A DNA stretch of 42,788 nt. Origin: an uncultured Pelagibacteraceae bacterium (lineage in GTDB: Bacteria > Pseudomonadota > Alphaproteobacteria > Pelagibacterales > Pelagibacteraceae). The position numbers were made by a program, and so were the translations under genes. The notes beneath the pieces are model-generated. The model searched no databases and was not told the DNA's origin. It saw only the letters and a list, made by a program, of their open reading frames with translations. The DNA lies in NCBI GenBank assembly GCA_902559935.1, contig CACEJN010000008.1:1-42788 (forward strand). The letters are read 5' to 3'. This document shows positions 1 to 8,178 of this stretch, piece after piece. How positions within the stretch are numbered: position 1 is the stretch's first letter; every line of letters begins with the position of its first letter.

Positions 1-22
1 TTTAATTAATTCCAACTTAAAC

Positions 23-30
23 AAGGAGGT
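23..30 (+). promoter_or_regulatory. Strong Shine-Dalgarno-like AAGGAGGT, possibly the 3' edge of a truncated leader RNA
   Basis: AAGGAGGT is a near-perfect anti-16S match, but its last G lies 16 nt before the ATG at 46, too far for ordinary use, and no in-frame start codon lies closer. It is preceded by ACTTAAAC. SAM-II/SAM-V type riboswitches, described before methionine-cycle genes including bhmT in Pelagibacter, end in a pseudoknot strand near the ribosome site. This could be such a 3' end, with the rest outside the window. That reading is inference. Confidence 0.3.
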
Positions 31-45
31 TTAATAAAAGTTGAA

Positions 46-1224
46 ATGAAAAAGTTATCTCAAATAGTTGATTTAAAAAAAATAAAAGTTGTAAATGAAA
101 ATATTGATAAAGCTCATGGCTTACCAAATGAGTGTTACACCAATCCAGATTATTTATCTATTGAGAGAAAAAAAATTTTTGAAAATAAATGGGTGGTAAT
201 TGGTGTTGGTAGCTCCTTACCAAATATTGGAGACGCGAAACCATTTGATCTGCTAGGAATTCCATTAATTATTTTACGAGATAAAAATAATAAAATTAGA
301 GTTTTTCATAATGTTTGTAGTCATCGAGGTTTTAAGATTCTTCAAGAAAAATGTAAAATTAAGAATGTAATAAGATGCCCGTATCATTCTTGGTCATATG
401 ACATGAGCGGCAAATTAATAGCCACACCGCATATTGGTGGAATGAATAAACATAATTGTAATAAATTTAGCAAATCACAAAGCGGTCTTAAGGAAGTTAG
501 ATCTCATGTTTGGTTAGATTTAATTTTTGTAAATATAAATAATAATGAAATTGATTTTGAAAAATATATTAAACCTTTAAGCGATAGATGGAAAAAATTC
601 TGGCCAATTAAAGATAGAGATTTAATAGTTTATTCGAAAGATTATGGTTATTTTAATTTGAATGCTAAATGTAATTGGAAATTCGCGATAGAAAATTATT
701 GTGAAAGTTATCATCTTCCATGGGTTCATCCTGGTTTAAATTCTTACTCAAAAATTGATGATCATTATCACATTCAAGGATTACCAAATCGTTTTGCTGG
801 ACAAGGTACCATGGTTTATAACCCAAGGTTTAAGAGTAGCTTAAAATTTCCAACATTTCCAAACTGGCCAAAAGATCAAGAGCATATTGCTGAATACGTT
901 GCTCTTTTCCCGAACGTTATGCTTGGTATACATAAAGATCATTTTTATGCCTACTGGTTAGAACCAGTAAATAATGAATATACAAAAGAACATATGGAAA
1001 TTTTTTATGTTGGTAATGAAGCAGCAAATTCGAAAAAATTTAAATCACTTAGAAAACAAAACTTTGAACTTTGGAAAGGAGTTCAAAGTGAAGATTTAAA
1101 TATAATTGAGGGAATGCAAGATGGGAGAAAATCACCATCTTATAATGGGGGAAACTTTTCACCTGTGATGGATAATCCCACCCATCATTTCCACAAATGG
1201 GTTGCAAACAATATAATGAAATGA
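46..1224 (+). CDS. Rieske [2Fe-2S] non-heme iron oxygenase, alpha-subunit type (betaine/choline monooxygenase-like)
   Basis: This is a Rieske-type terminal oxygenase of 392 aa. The Rieske centre is visible as C91-S-H93 and C111-P-Y-H114 with 17 residues between H93 and C111. The mononuclear iron site follows as H223-x4-H228 after an N-Y-C-E segment, and a late acidic ED pair near residue 350 probably supplies the third ligand. Length and architecture fit the group that includes choline monooxygenase and the glycine-betaine and stachydrine demethylases. The next genes are BHMT-like and dimethylglycine-dehydrogenase-like, so a quaternary-amine demethylation is the likely reaction, probably on betaine or a relative. 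No reductase partner is seen nearby. The BHMT gene starts 11 bp downstream. Family is certain; substrate is inferred. Confidence 0.85.
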   Translation: MKKLSQIVDLKKIKVVNENIDKAHGLPNECYTNPDYLSIERKKIFENKWVVIGVGSSLPNIGDAKPFDLLGIPLIILRDKNNKIRVFHNVCSHRGFKILQEKCKIKNVIRCPYHSWSYDMSGKLIATPHIGGMNKHNCNKFSKSQSGLKEVRSHVWLDLIFVNINNNEIDFEKYIKPLSDRWKKFWPIKDRDLIVYSKDYGYFNLNAKCNWKFAIENYCESYHLPWVHPGLNSYSKIDDHYHIQGLPNRFAGQGTMVYNPRFKSSLKFPTFPNWPKDQEHIAEYVALFPNVMLGIHKDHFYAYWLEPVNNEYTKEHMEIFYVGNEAANSKKFKSLRKQNFELWKGVQSEDLNIIEGMQDGRKSPSYNGGNFSPVMDNPTHHFHKWVANNIMK

Positions 1225-1235
1225 AAGGATAAATT

Positions 1236-2276
1236 ATGAAAAAAGATCTTATTACTAGATTAAATGAAGGACCTATTATGTGTGCAGAAGGATACCTTTT
1301 TGCAATGGAAAGAAGAGGTTATCTCTCAGCGGGTCCATTTGTTCCAGAAGTAGTTTTAGAACATCCTGAGGTAGTAACTCAGTTACATAGAGAATTTATT
1401 AGAGCTGGATCCGATGTTGTTCAAGCATTTACTTATTATGGTCATAGAGAAAAACTGAGAATTATTGGCAAAGAAGATATGTTAGAGCCACTCCAAAAAA
1501 ATGCTCTTAAGATAGCAAAAGATGCTGCGAATGAATTTAAAGATTTAGATTTAATGGTTTGTGGAGATGTAGCTAATACAAACGTATTTGATCCTGGTGA
1601 TGCCAATACTCATAAACAATGTCAACAAATGTATGAAGAACAGATAGCTTGGGCAAAAGAAGCTGGTGTTGATTTTGTAATTGCAGAAACCATAAATTGG
1701 ACAGAAGAAATGAAGATAGCATTAAAAGCTATCAAGGATGCAGGTCTTATTGCAGTTTGTAATTTTGCTATTCCCAGAGGAGACAAAACTAGAGAAGGTC
1801 ATACCGCTGAAGATGCTTGCAAAATGATGGAAGATTTAGGTGCAGATGTAGTTGGTTTAAATTGTTATCGAGGACCTGAAATGACAATGAAACTTTTAAA
1901 AAAAGTTAGAGAAAAAGTTTCATGTCATGTTGCTGGACTTCCAGTACCGTACAGAACAACAGAGGAAGAACCTGGTTTTTTAAATATAACTGATCATGGT
2001 TGTAATTGTATTCCTGGGGGTAATGCATTCCCAGTAGCTTTAGACAACTTGTTCTGTAACAGATTTGAAATGGCAGAGTTTGCAAAAGATTGTGTTCAGA
2101 ACAAAATAAATTTTATTGGTATATGTTGTGGAGCAGAAGCACATCACGTAAGAGAAATGTCAGTTGCAATTGGAAAAAAACCAATTTCAATGAAATATAT
2201 GCCTGATATGAGCAAACATTTCCATCATGGTACAGATAAATCTCTAAAAAAAGTAAACAAGGAAATTAAATACTAA
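1236..2276 (+). CDS. bhmT: Betaine-homocysteine S-methyltransferase-like protein
   Basis: The 346-aa protein belongs to the zinc-dependent homocysteine S-methyltransferase family. The three expected Zn thiolates are present: C210 in GLNC and the pair C297-C298 in ICCGAEAHH, matching the spacing of human BHMT (C217, C299, C300). It would transfer a methyl group from glycine betaine, or possibly a sulfonium donor, to homocysteine, giving dimethylglycine and methionine in the cytoplasm. A good ribosome site (AAAGGA) precedes the ATG. Its stop overlaps the next start by one base (TAATG), so it is translationally coupled to a dimethylglycine/sarcosine-dehydrogenase-like gene that could use its product. 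A role in betaine catabolism and methionine supply has been proposed for SAR11 homologues. Donor preference (betaine or DMSP) is not settled by sequence. Confidence 0.88.
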   Translation: MKKDLITRLNEGPIMCAEGYLFAMERRGYLSAGPFVPEVVLEHPEVVTQLHREFIRAGSDVVQAFTYYGHREKLRIIGKEDMLEPLQKNALKIAKDAANEFKDLDLMVCGDVANTNVFDPGDANTHKQCQQMYEEQIAWAKEAGVDFVIAETINWTEEMKIALKAIKDAGLIAVCNFAIPRGDKTREGHTAEDACKMMEDLGADVVGLNCYRGPEMTMKLLKKVREKVSCHVAGLPVPYRTTEEEPGFLNITDHGCNCIPGGNAFPVALDNLFCNRFEMAEFAKDCVQNKINFIGICCGAEAHHVREMSVAIGKKPISMKYMPDMSKHFHHGTDKSLKKVNKEIKY

Positions 2277-4681
2277 TGGAAAAGCATGCGAAGGTAGTAA
2301 TCATAGGAGGTGGTGTAGTAGGGTGCTCTATTCTTTATCATTTATCTAAATTTGGATTAAAGGATTGTATCTTGCTTGAAAGAAATGAGCTTACTTCTGG
2401 TTCATCTTGGCATGCAGCAGGGAATGTTCATGTAATTTCATCTGATCCGAATATTTCTAGGATGATGGCTTATACGATAGGCTTGTATAAAGAGATAGAA
2501 AAAGAGTCTGGTCACTCAACTGGATTTAAACCTAGTGGAGGATTTTATTTAGCATCTAATGAAGTGTGGGCTGAATATTTAAAAAGAGAAAGATCAAAAG
2601 CAAGATACATGGGACTTGATCAAGAGTTTATTTCTCTAGAGGAAGTAAAAAAGAAACATCCTTTAATTGATCCATCTAGATACTTGCTAGCATTATGGGA
2701 TCCTATTGATGGTGAAGTTGATCCATCAGGAGTTACTTATGCTTTTGCAAAAGCTGCAAAAGTTCATGGTGGAAAATATTACACACACACAGTGGTTAAG
2801 GACACGAAACAAAAAGAAGACGGGACTTGGGATGTCTTTACTGAAAAAGGAAATATTAATGCTGAAATAGTAATTAACGCTGGTGGTTTATGGGCAAGAG
2901 AAGTTGGGCAATTAGCTGGGCTTAACCTTCCTGTTCAACCAATGGAGCACCATTATTTAATCACCGAACCTATTCCTGAAATCGAAGCAATGGGCGATCA
3001 AAGACTACCTATAGGAACAGATTTTGAGGGAAATATTTACTTTAGACAAGAAGGAAAAGGAATGTTGCTAGGAACCTATGAGCCAAAATCAACACCTTGG
3101 AAAGTAGAGGGTACACCAATGAATTTTGGCCATGAGTTACTTGAGCCAAAGTTAGATAATATAGAAGATAGATTAGCAATTGGTTTTGAAAGAATGCCAG
3201 CTTTAGAGCGTGCAGGTATAAAAAATATAGTTAATGGTCCTTTTACTTTTGGTCCAGACGGAAGCCCTTTGATTGGTCCAGTACCAGGTTTGAAAAATTA
3301 TTGGGTTGCAGTTGGTGTGATGGCTGGATTTTGCCAAGGGGGTGGAGTTGGAAAATGTATTGCTGAATGGATTATTGATGGCGAACCTTCAATTGATGTT
3401 TGGGCTATGGATGTTGCAAGATTTGGAGATTATGCATCCCCTCAATATGGAACAATAAAGTCTTCAGAAAATTATGAACGAAGATTTATTATGACTTTTC
3501 CTAATGAAACTTTACCAAAGGGAAGAAAACAAAAAACAACAGGACTTTATGATCGTTTTGTAAATCAAGGAGCGGTCATGGGTGATAGTTTTGGTTTAGA
3601 AAACGTTTTGTGGTTCGCAAATAATAAAGAAGATGCTCATGAAGAACCTACTATTAAAAGATCAAGATCTCATGACTATGTTTCAAAAGAAGTTATTAAT
3701 GTAAGAGAAAATGTTGGTTTAATAGAAGTTGCAAATTTTTCAAAACATGAATTCAAAGGTCCTGATGCTAGAAAATTTTTAGATCACATAATGGCTGGAA
3801 GACTTCCAAAACCAGGAAGAATATCTTTGTCTCCAATGTTGTCATATAGAGGAAAATTATATGGTGATTTAACTGTAGCTTGTTTAGATGAAAATGAGTT
3901 TATGGTATTTGGATCTGGAGCTGCTCAAGAAATGCATAGACGTTGGTTTGAGAGTCATTTAGATAAATTTAATTTAAGTTATTCTAATAGATCTGATGAG
4001 TATCATGGATTATCTATTGCAGGACCTAACTCAAGGAAAGTTTTAGAGAAAATTGTAAGAGACGATGTTTCAAATGAAAAATTTAAATTTAGAGATTCTA
4101 GAAGAATGTTTGTTGGGGGGGTTCCAGCAATAATAAATAGAATTTCATTTACCGGCGAACTTGGATACGAAATTTATGTAGCACCTCACTATCAATTAAA
4201 ACTTTATGAAGAAATAATGGAAGCTGGAAAAGAATTTAATATTAAACCATTTGGTGGAAGAGCATTAATGTCAATGAGGTTAGAAAAAAATTGGGGAGCT
4301 TGGACTTTAGATTATAGACCAGATTTTACTGCAAAAGAGACAGGCTTAGATGTTTTTATTAATTGGGATAAAGAGTTTATTGGTAAAGAAAGTGCACAAA
4401 AAGAAAATTCTTCAAATAAACTCATACCATTAATTGTTGAAACAAATGATATTGATGTAACAAATAATGAAGCTGTTATGAATGGAGATCAAAGTATTGG
4501 TTATGTTACTTCAGGTGGTTTTGCTCATTTTGTAAATAAAAGTGTAGCGTTTACTTTTGTTGATCAAAAAAACATTAATTCTGAAAATAAAATTCAAGTA
4601 GAGATAAATGGAGATTTATTTAATTGTTCAATAATTAAAGAACCACTTTACGATCCAGGTGGTCAAAAAATGAGAAGCTAA
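2276..4681 (+). CDS. Dimethylglycine/sarcosine dehydrogenase-like FAD protein with C-terminal GcvT domain (copy 1)
   Basis: This 801-aa two-domain flavoenzyme begins with a GGGVVG dinucleotide-binding motif at residues 11-16. His46 in SGSSWHAAG aligns with the covalent FAD-linking histidine of DMGDH and SARDH. The N-terminal half (about 1-420) is the DAO-type oxidoreductase; the second half (about 440-800) is GcvT/aminomethyltransferase-like with the TGELGYE motif, which passes the oxidised C1 unit to tetrahydrofolate. The reaction is oxidative N-demethylation, with electrons leaving through ETF; etfBA and ETF-QO lie 10 kb downstream. It shares one base with each neighbour (TAATG junctions), placing it inside the betaine operon. 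A second, diverged copy lies at 12281-14713. Whether this one acts on dimethylglycine, sarcosine or another N-methyl compound is open. Confidence 0.85.
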   Translation: MEKHAKVVIIGGGVVGCSILYHLSKFGLKDCILLERNELTSGSSWHAAGNVHVISSDPNISRMMAYTIGLYKEIEKESGHSTGFKPSGGFYLASNEVWAEYLKRERSKARYMGLDQEFISLEEVKKKHPLIDPSRYLLALWDPIDGEVDPSGVTYAFAKAAKVHGGKYYTHTVVKDTKQKEDGTWDVFTEKGNINAEIVINAGGLWAREVGQLAGLNLPVQPMEHHYLITEPIPEIEAMGDQRLPIGTDFEGNIYFRQEGKGMLLGTYEPKSTPWKVEGTPMNFGHELLEPKLDNIEDRLAIGFERMPALERAGIKNIVNGPFTFGPDGSPLIGPVPGLKNYWVAVGVMAGFCQGGGVGKCIAEWIIDGEPSIDVWAMDVARFGDYASPQYGTIKSSENYERRFIMTFPNETLPKGRKQKTTGLYDRFVNQGAVMGDSFGLENVLWFANNKEDAHEEPTIKRSRSHDYVSKEVINVRENVGLIEVANFSKHEFKGPDARKFLDHIMAGRLPKPGRISLSPMLSYRGKLYGDLTVACLDENEFMVFGSGAAQEMHRRWFESHLDKFNLSYSNRSDEYHGLSIAGPNSRKVLEKIVRDDVSNEKFKFRDSRRMFVGGVPAIINRISFTGELGYEIYVAPHYQLKLYEEIMEAGKEFNIKPFGGRALMSMRLEKNWGAWTLDYRPDFTAKETGLDVFINWDKEFIGKESAQKENSSNKLIPLIVETNDIDVTNNEAVMNGDQSIGYVTSGGFAHFVNKSVAFTFVDQKNINSENKIQVEINGDLFNCSIIKEPLYDPGGQKMRS

Positions 4682-5307
4682 TGGCTCAAAAAGACGTAGG
4701 AAACAAAATTCCAATTTATAAGCTTAAAACTACGGATGAAGTTATGAAGTACTACGATGAGTGGGGAGACAAAGATAAATACAATAAAGATATGGTTGAT
4801 TGGAACTATACAGGACCTAAAGAAACCGCAGAAATATTTAATAAATATGAGAAAAATAAAGATACTTTAATTTTTGATGCTGGATGTGGAACAGGTTTAG
4901 TAGGATTGGAGCTTAAAAAATATAGTTTTAAAAATTTTCATGGAGCCGATTTATCTCAAACTTTATTAGATACTGTACCAAAAGATCTTTATCAAAAATT
5001 AGTAAAAGTTGATTTAAATAAACCAATAGAAGTTGAGGATAACTTTTACGGTGGAGTAATGTGTGTTGGAACATTTACTTTTGGGCATGTAAAACCAAAT
5101 GCATTAGATGAATTTATAAGAATAACAAAACAAGGTGGATTTATTTGTTTTACTGTTAATGAAGGAATTCATGAAGAGTATGGTTTTGATAAAAAAATTG
5201 ATATACTGAAAGATAGCAAGAAGTGGGAAGAAGTAGAATTTTTTAAATCTGACTATATTGCAAGCAAAGATGTTAATGCATGGTTAGGGTTGTATAGGGT
5301 ATTATGA
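4681..5307 (+). CDS. WBSCR27/METTL27-like class I SAM-dependent methyltransferase
   Basis: The 208-aa protein has the class I motif I, DAGCGTG, at residues 66-72, followed by the G-A-D-L-S acidic-loop region. The N-terminal segment (MKYYDEWGDKDKYNKDM) is the pattern of the Williams-Beuren WBSCR27/METTL27 group, whose substrates are mostly unknown small molecules. It has no signal peptide or membrane segment. It overlaps the preceding dehydrogenase by one base and the following DddP-like gene by 4 bp (ATGA), so it is tightly coupled to both. A methyltransferase inside a demethylation operon is unexpected: it may make a methylated metabolite or move a methyl group between osmolytes. No substrate can be assigned. 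Confidence 0.8.
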   Translation: MAQKDVGNKIPIYKLKTTDEVMKYYDEWGDKDKYNKDMVDWNYTGPKETAEIFNKYEKNKDTLIFDAGCGTGLVGLELKKYSFKNFHGADLSQTLLDTVPKDLYQKLVKVDLNKPIEVEDNFYGGVMCVGTFTFGHVKPNALDEFIRITKQGGFICFTVNEGIHEEYGFDKKIDILKDSKKWEEVEFFKSDYIASKDVNAWLGLYRVL

Positions 5308-6539
5308 GATTTAGTAGAAAAATTGCTCCTGAAATAAAACCAAGACAAAATTTTATTACTAAAAAAAGATTAAGAGAAGATGAGATAAATTTTGATAAGT
5401 TAAGATCATATCGTTTAGATAGGGTTAGAAAAGAATTAGTAAAAAACAATTTAGAAGCTTGTATTCTCTTTGATCCAGTGAATGTTCGTTATGCTTTAGA
5501 TACTGTTAACATGAGCGTCTACAATATGCATAATTTAACAAGATATTGTTTTGTTCCAGTCAATGGACCAACAATCCTTTATGAGTATTTTAATTGTGAA
5601 ATATTATCAAAACATTTAAATCTAATTGACGAAATAAGACCTGCAATCACATGGGATTATTTTAGCAATGGAGACCAAGTAAATCTACAATTGTCAAAAT
5701 GGATTAATGAAGTTAAAGATTTATCAAAAAATTATTTTAAAACAAAAAAAATTGCAATCGATGTTCTAAATGGTCCTGCGGTTTCAGCTTTAAATAAAGA
5801 AGGTATTGAAGTTGTAGATGCAAAATTAATTTTAGAACAAGCAAGAGTAATAAAATCACCTGATGAATTAATTTGTATGAAAGCAGCAATAGAAGTTGCA
5901 GAAAAAGGTGTATCTAAGATGAGATCAGATCTTAAACCAGGAATGACAGAAGATGAATTGTGGTCAATTTTACACAAAACGAATATTGAAAATGGAGGTG
6001 AATGGATTGAGTGTAGGATTTTATCTTCTGGTGAAAGAACAAATCCATGGATGCAAGAGAGTAGTAATAAAGTTATGCAACAGGGAGAAATTGTTGCTTT
6101 TGATACAGATATGGTTGGTCCCTATGGATACTGTGCTGACATATCAAGGGCCTTTGTAGTTGGGCATAAATTTAATGATGAGCAAAAAAAACTATATTCA
6201 ATGGCTAGAAATCAAATTGATCATAATTTTAGATTAATAAAACCAGGAATGAGTTTTAAAGAATTTATAAAAAAATCTTGGGTTTTGCCTGATGAATATT
6301 ATGGAAATAGGTATTCATGTATGGTTCATGGAATTGGTTTATGTGATGAGTGGCCTCAAATAAGATATCCAACCGATGGTGGACAAGAAGGTGGAACTTT
6401 TGAGAAGAACATGACAATCACACTTGAGAGTTATATTGGTAAAGTTGGTGGTAAAGAAGGTGTAAAACTTGAACAACAGTACCTTGTAGGTGAAAATGGA
6501 CTTGAATTAATGTCCCATCATCCGTTAGAAGATATTTAA
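5304..6539 (+). CDS. dddP: DddP-like M24-fold enzyme, probable DMSP lyase
   Basis: The 411-aa protein has the creatinase/M24 pita-bread fold, but its motifs are those of DddP rather than of a peptidase. The segment EWIECRILSSGERTNPW and the FDTD motif closely resemble characterised DddP as I remember it. The metal ligands reported for DddP all have counterparts: D267, D269, D279, H342, E375 and E390. The proposed catalytic base corresponds to D348 in HGIGLCDEWP, and the substrate-site Tyr to Y337. D269-D279 spacing is 10 residues, as in DddP, against 11 in aminopeptidase P. DddP cleaves DMSP to dimethyl sulfide and acrylate. The N-terminus is some 30 residues shorter than the Roseobacter enzymes. 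It overlaps its neighbours by 4 bp and 1 bp. A lyase for a related substrate is the main alternative. Confidence 0.78.
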   Translation: MRFSRKIAPEIKPRQNFITKKRLREDEINFDKLRSYRLDRVRKELVKNNLEACILFDPVNVRYALDTVNMSVYNMHNLTRYCFVPVNGPTILYEYFNCEILSKHLNLIDEIRPAITWDYFSNGDQVNLQLSKWINEVKDLSKNYFKTKKIAIDVLNGPAVSALNKEGIEVVDAKLILEQARVIKSPDELICMKAAIEVAEKGVSKMRSDLKPGMTEDELWSILHKTNIENGGEWIECRILSSGERTNPWMQESSNKVMQQGEIVAFDTDMVGPYGYCADISRAFVVGHKFNDEQKKLYSMARNQIDHNFRLIKPGMSFKEFIKKSWVLPDEYYGNRYSCMVHGIGLCDEWPQIRYPTDGGQEGGTFEKNMTITLESYIGKVGGKEGVKLEQQYLVGENGLELMSHHPLEDI

Positions 6540-6949
6540 TGAAAATTATTTTAGTAATGGGTTTGCCTGGAGCTGGCAAAACAACTCTAGCAAATGAAAT
6601 AGCACCATACTTAAATGCCAAAAGATTAAATGCTGATGAGGTAAGAAAAGCAGCAAACGATTGGGATTTTTCAGAAGAAGGAAGGATAAGACAAGCAAAA
6701 AGAATGGCAGAAGCAGCTTTAAATTTAAAAGCAGAAGGTCATTATGTAATCGCTGATTTCATTGCACCAACCCCTGAAGCAAGAAGCTTGTTTCCAGCAG
6801 ATTTTAGGGTGTGGGTCGATACAATTAAAGAAGGAAGATTTGAAGACACAAATCAAATGTTTGTTAATCCTAAGAATTTTGATTTTCATGTAACAACTCA
6901 GGATGCAAAAAATTGGGCACCAAAAATAATAGAGGAGATAAAAAAATGA
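6539..6949 (+). CDS. Short APS-kinase-like P-loop kinase
   Basis: The 136-aa protein starts with a Walker A motif, GLPGAGKTT (residues 8-16). The rest follows the CysC pattern: LNADEVR for DGDNVR, FSEEGRIRQAKRMAEAA, and ADFIAPTPEAR for the ISPFRAER segment. It is shorter than ordinary APS kinases (about 170-200 aa), and the usual KGLYKKAR substrate region is replaced by a segment around NQMFVNPKNFDFHV. It therefore looks like a small-molecule phosphotransferase derived from the CysC fold, and the acceptor may not be adenylylsulfate. The start shares one base with the dddP stop. The stop overlaps the next gene, a nucleotidyltransferase, by 4 bp (ATGA), suggesting sequential phosphorylation and nucleotidylation of one substrate. 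That link is inference. Confidence 0.72.
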   Translation: MKIILVMGLPGAGKTTLANEIAPYLNAKRLNADEVRKAANDWDFSEEGRIRQAKRMAEAALNLKAEGHYVIADFIAPTPEARSLFPADFRVWVDTIKEGRFEDTNQMFVNPKNFDFHVTTQDAKNWAPKIIEEIKK

Positions 6950-7320
6950 CACACCAATGGGATAACAAAAAACCAACAGCACAAATGCTAGGGAGATGGC
7001 AACCTTTTCACGATGGACATTATACTTTGTTTAAAGAAATTATTAAAAAAACTGGACAAGTTTGTATTCAAATTAGAGATGTACAAGGTGTAGATGATAA
7101 TCCTTTTGATTTTGAAACAGTAAAAAAAAATATTGAAGAAAGGTTAAATCCTGAGTTTGAAGGACAATTTAAAATAATGTTAGTACCTAATATTACAAAT
7201 ATTTGTTATGGTAGAGGAGTTGGATACAAGATTGAGGAAATAGTTTTGGATGAAGAAACTCAAAAAATATCAGCTACCAAAATAAGAGAAAAAATGCGAG
7301 AAGAGGGAAAGTTAAAATAA
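6946..7320 (+). CDS. HxGH-motif nucleotidyltransferase (cytidylyltransferase/NMNAT-like)
   Basis: The ATG at 6946 is chosen because GAGGAGAT lies just before it and it forms an ATGA overlap with the kinase; an upstream TTG at 6913 is possible but unlikely. The 124-aa product carries GRWQPFHDGH (residues 16-25), the HxGH nucleotide-binding motif, then a GRGVGY segment and the C-terminal ISATKIR signature. Together these define the cytidylyl/adenylyl-transferase superfamily, close to stand-alone NMN-adenylyltransferase-like or CTP-dependent types. It would activate a phosphorylated small molecule with CMP or AMP. With the adjacent kinase it forms a minimal two-step activation pair. The nucleotide and acceptor cannot be read from the sequence. 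Confidence 0.75.
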   Translation: MTHQWDNKKPTAQMLGRWQPFHDGHYTLFKEIIKKTGQVCIQIRDVQGVDDNPFDFETVKKNIEERLNPEFEGQFKIMLVPNITNICYGRGVGYKIEEIVLDEETQKISATKIREKMREEGKLK

Positions 7321-7326
7321 AATTAA

Positions 7327-8178
7327 ATGAACGATAGACTTAAGACTATTGTAGATTTAGAAAAATATCCAATACACGATTTAAATTCACCAATAATTAA
7401 AAATCTAGTTAAAAAATGTAAAGAAGAACTTGATCAACATAGTTGTTCAACAATTCCAAATTTTATTTTGCCTAAATCACTTAAGGTAATGAATTCTGAG
7501 TTAGAAAAACAATTAGATGAAGTTTATATGTCCAAAGAGAGTATAAATGCTTACTTGTATGCAAAGGACGATCCTTCATTACCAAAAGATCATCCAAAAA
7601 GAACTTTTATGAATAGATACAATGGATATTTAAATTCAGATTGTTTTCCAAAAGATTCCGAGATGAAATATCTATACGAAACCGAAGAACTATTAAAATT
7701 TGTATCTGCTTGTTTAGGCGTTTCACCTATTTACAGATGGGCAGATCCTTTAGCATGTCATGCGTATAATGTTATGAAACCAAATGGAGTGCTCCCATGG
7801 CATTTTGACAGTTGTGAATTTACACTTAGTTTAATGATACAAAAACCTGAGAAGGGGGGTGTATTTGAGTATTGTCCAAATATTAGAGAACCTGGAAATG
7901 AAAATTTCGAAGAAGTTCAAAAAGTTATAGCAGGAGATAGAACTAGAGTAAGACAATTGAAGTTAGAGCCAGGAGATTTACAAATATTTAAAGGAAGATT
8001 TACTTTGCATAGAGTAACAAAAGTTGAAGGTCAAAAATCAAGATATATGTGTATTCCTGCTTATGTTTTGGATCCATGGAGAGTAAATACACCAGAACAT
8101 TCCAAAGCTATTTATGGCAAAGTTTTACCAATTCATATAGAAAGAAATCAGGCTAGATCTGACGGATTAACTGATTAA
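7327..8178 (+). CDS. 2-oxoglutarate/Fe(II)-dependent oxygenase family protein (phytanoyl-CoA dioxygenase-like fold)
   Basis: The 283-aa protein has the double-stranded beta-helix facial triad: H159-x-D161 in WHFDS and H228 in TLHRVT, with R239 placed to bind the 2-oxoglutarate carboxylate. The stretch LEPGDLQIFKGRFTLHRV is typical of the family. It has no signal peptide. It starts 6 bp after the nucleotidyltransferase and is followed directly by a crotonase, so it belongs to the same transcript. Such enzymes hydroxylate, desaturate or oxidatively demethylate small molecules. Here it could remove an N-methyl group or hydroxylate the metabolite handled by the kinase/nucleotidyltransferase pair. 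Fold is confident; reaction unknown. Confidence 0.78.
   Translation: MNDRLKTIVDLEKYPIHDLNSPIIKNLVKKCKEELDQHSCSTIPNFILPKSLKVMNSELEKQLDEVYMSKESINAYLYAKDDPSLPKDHPKRTFMNRYNGYLNSDCFPKDSEMKYLYETEELLKFVSACLGVSPIYRWADPLACHAYNVMKPNGVLPWHFDSCEFTLSLMIQKPEKGGVFEYCPNIREPGNENFEEVQKVIAGDRTRVRQLKLEPGDLQIFKGRFTLHRVTKVEGQKSRYMCIPAYVLDPWRVNTPEHSKAIYGKVLPIHIERNQARSDGLTD

Noticed and set aside
5732..5977. 81-codon minus-strand reading frame inside the DddP-like gene
   Set aside because: It is a shadow of the DddP-like frame; the plus-strand protein has a full conserved residue set.
6913..6945. Upstream TTG start for the nucleotidyltransferase
   Set aside because: It would overlap the kinase by 37 bp without a ribosome site; the ATG at 6946 has GAGGAGAT at good spacing.
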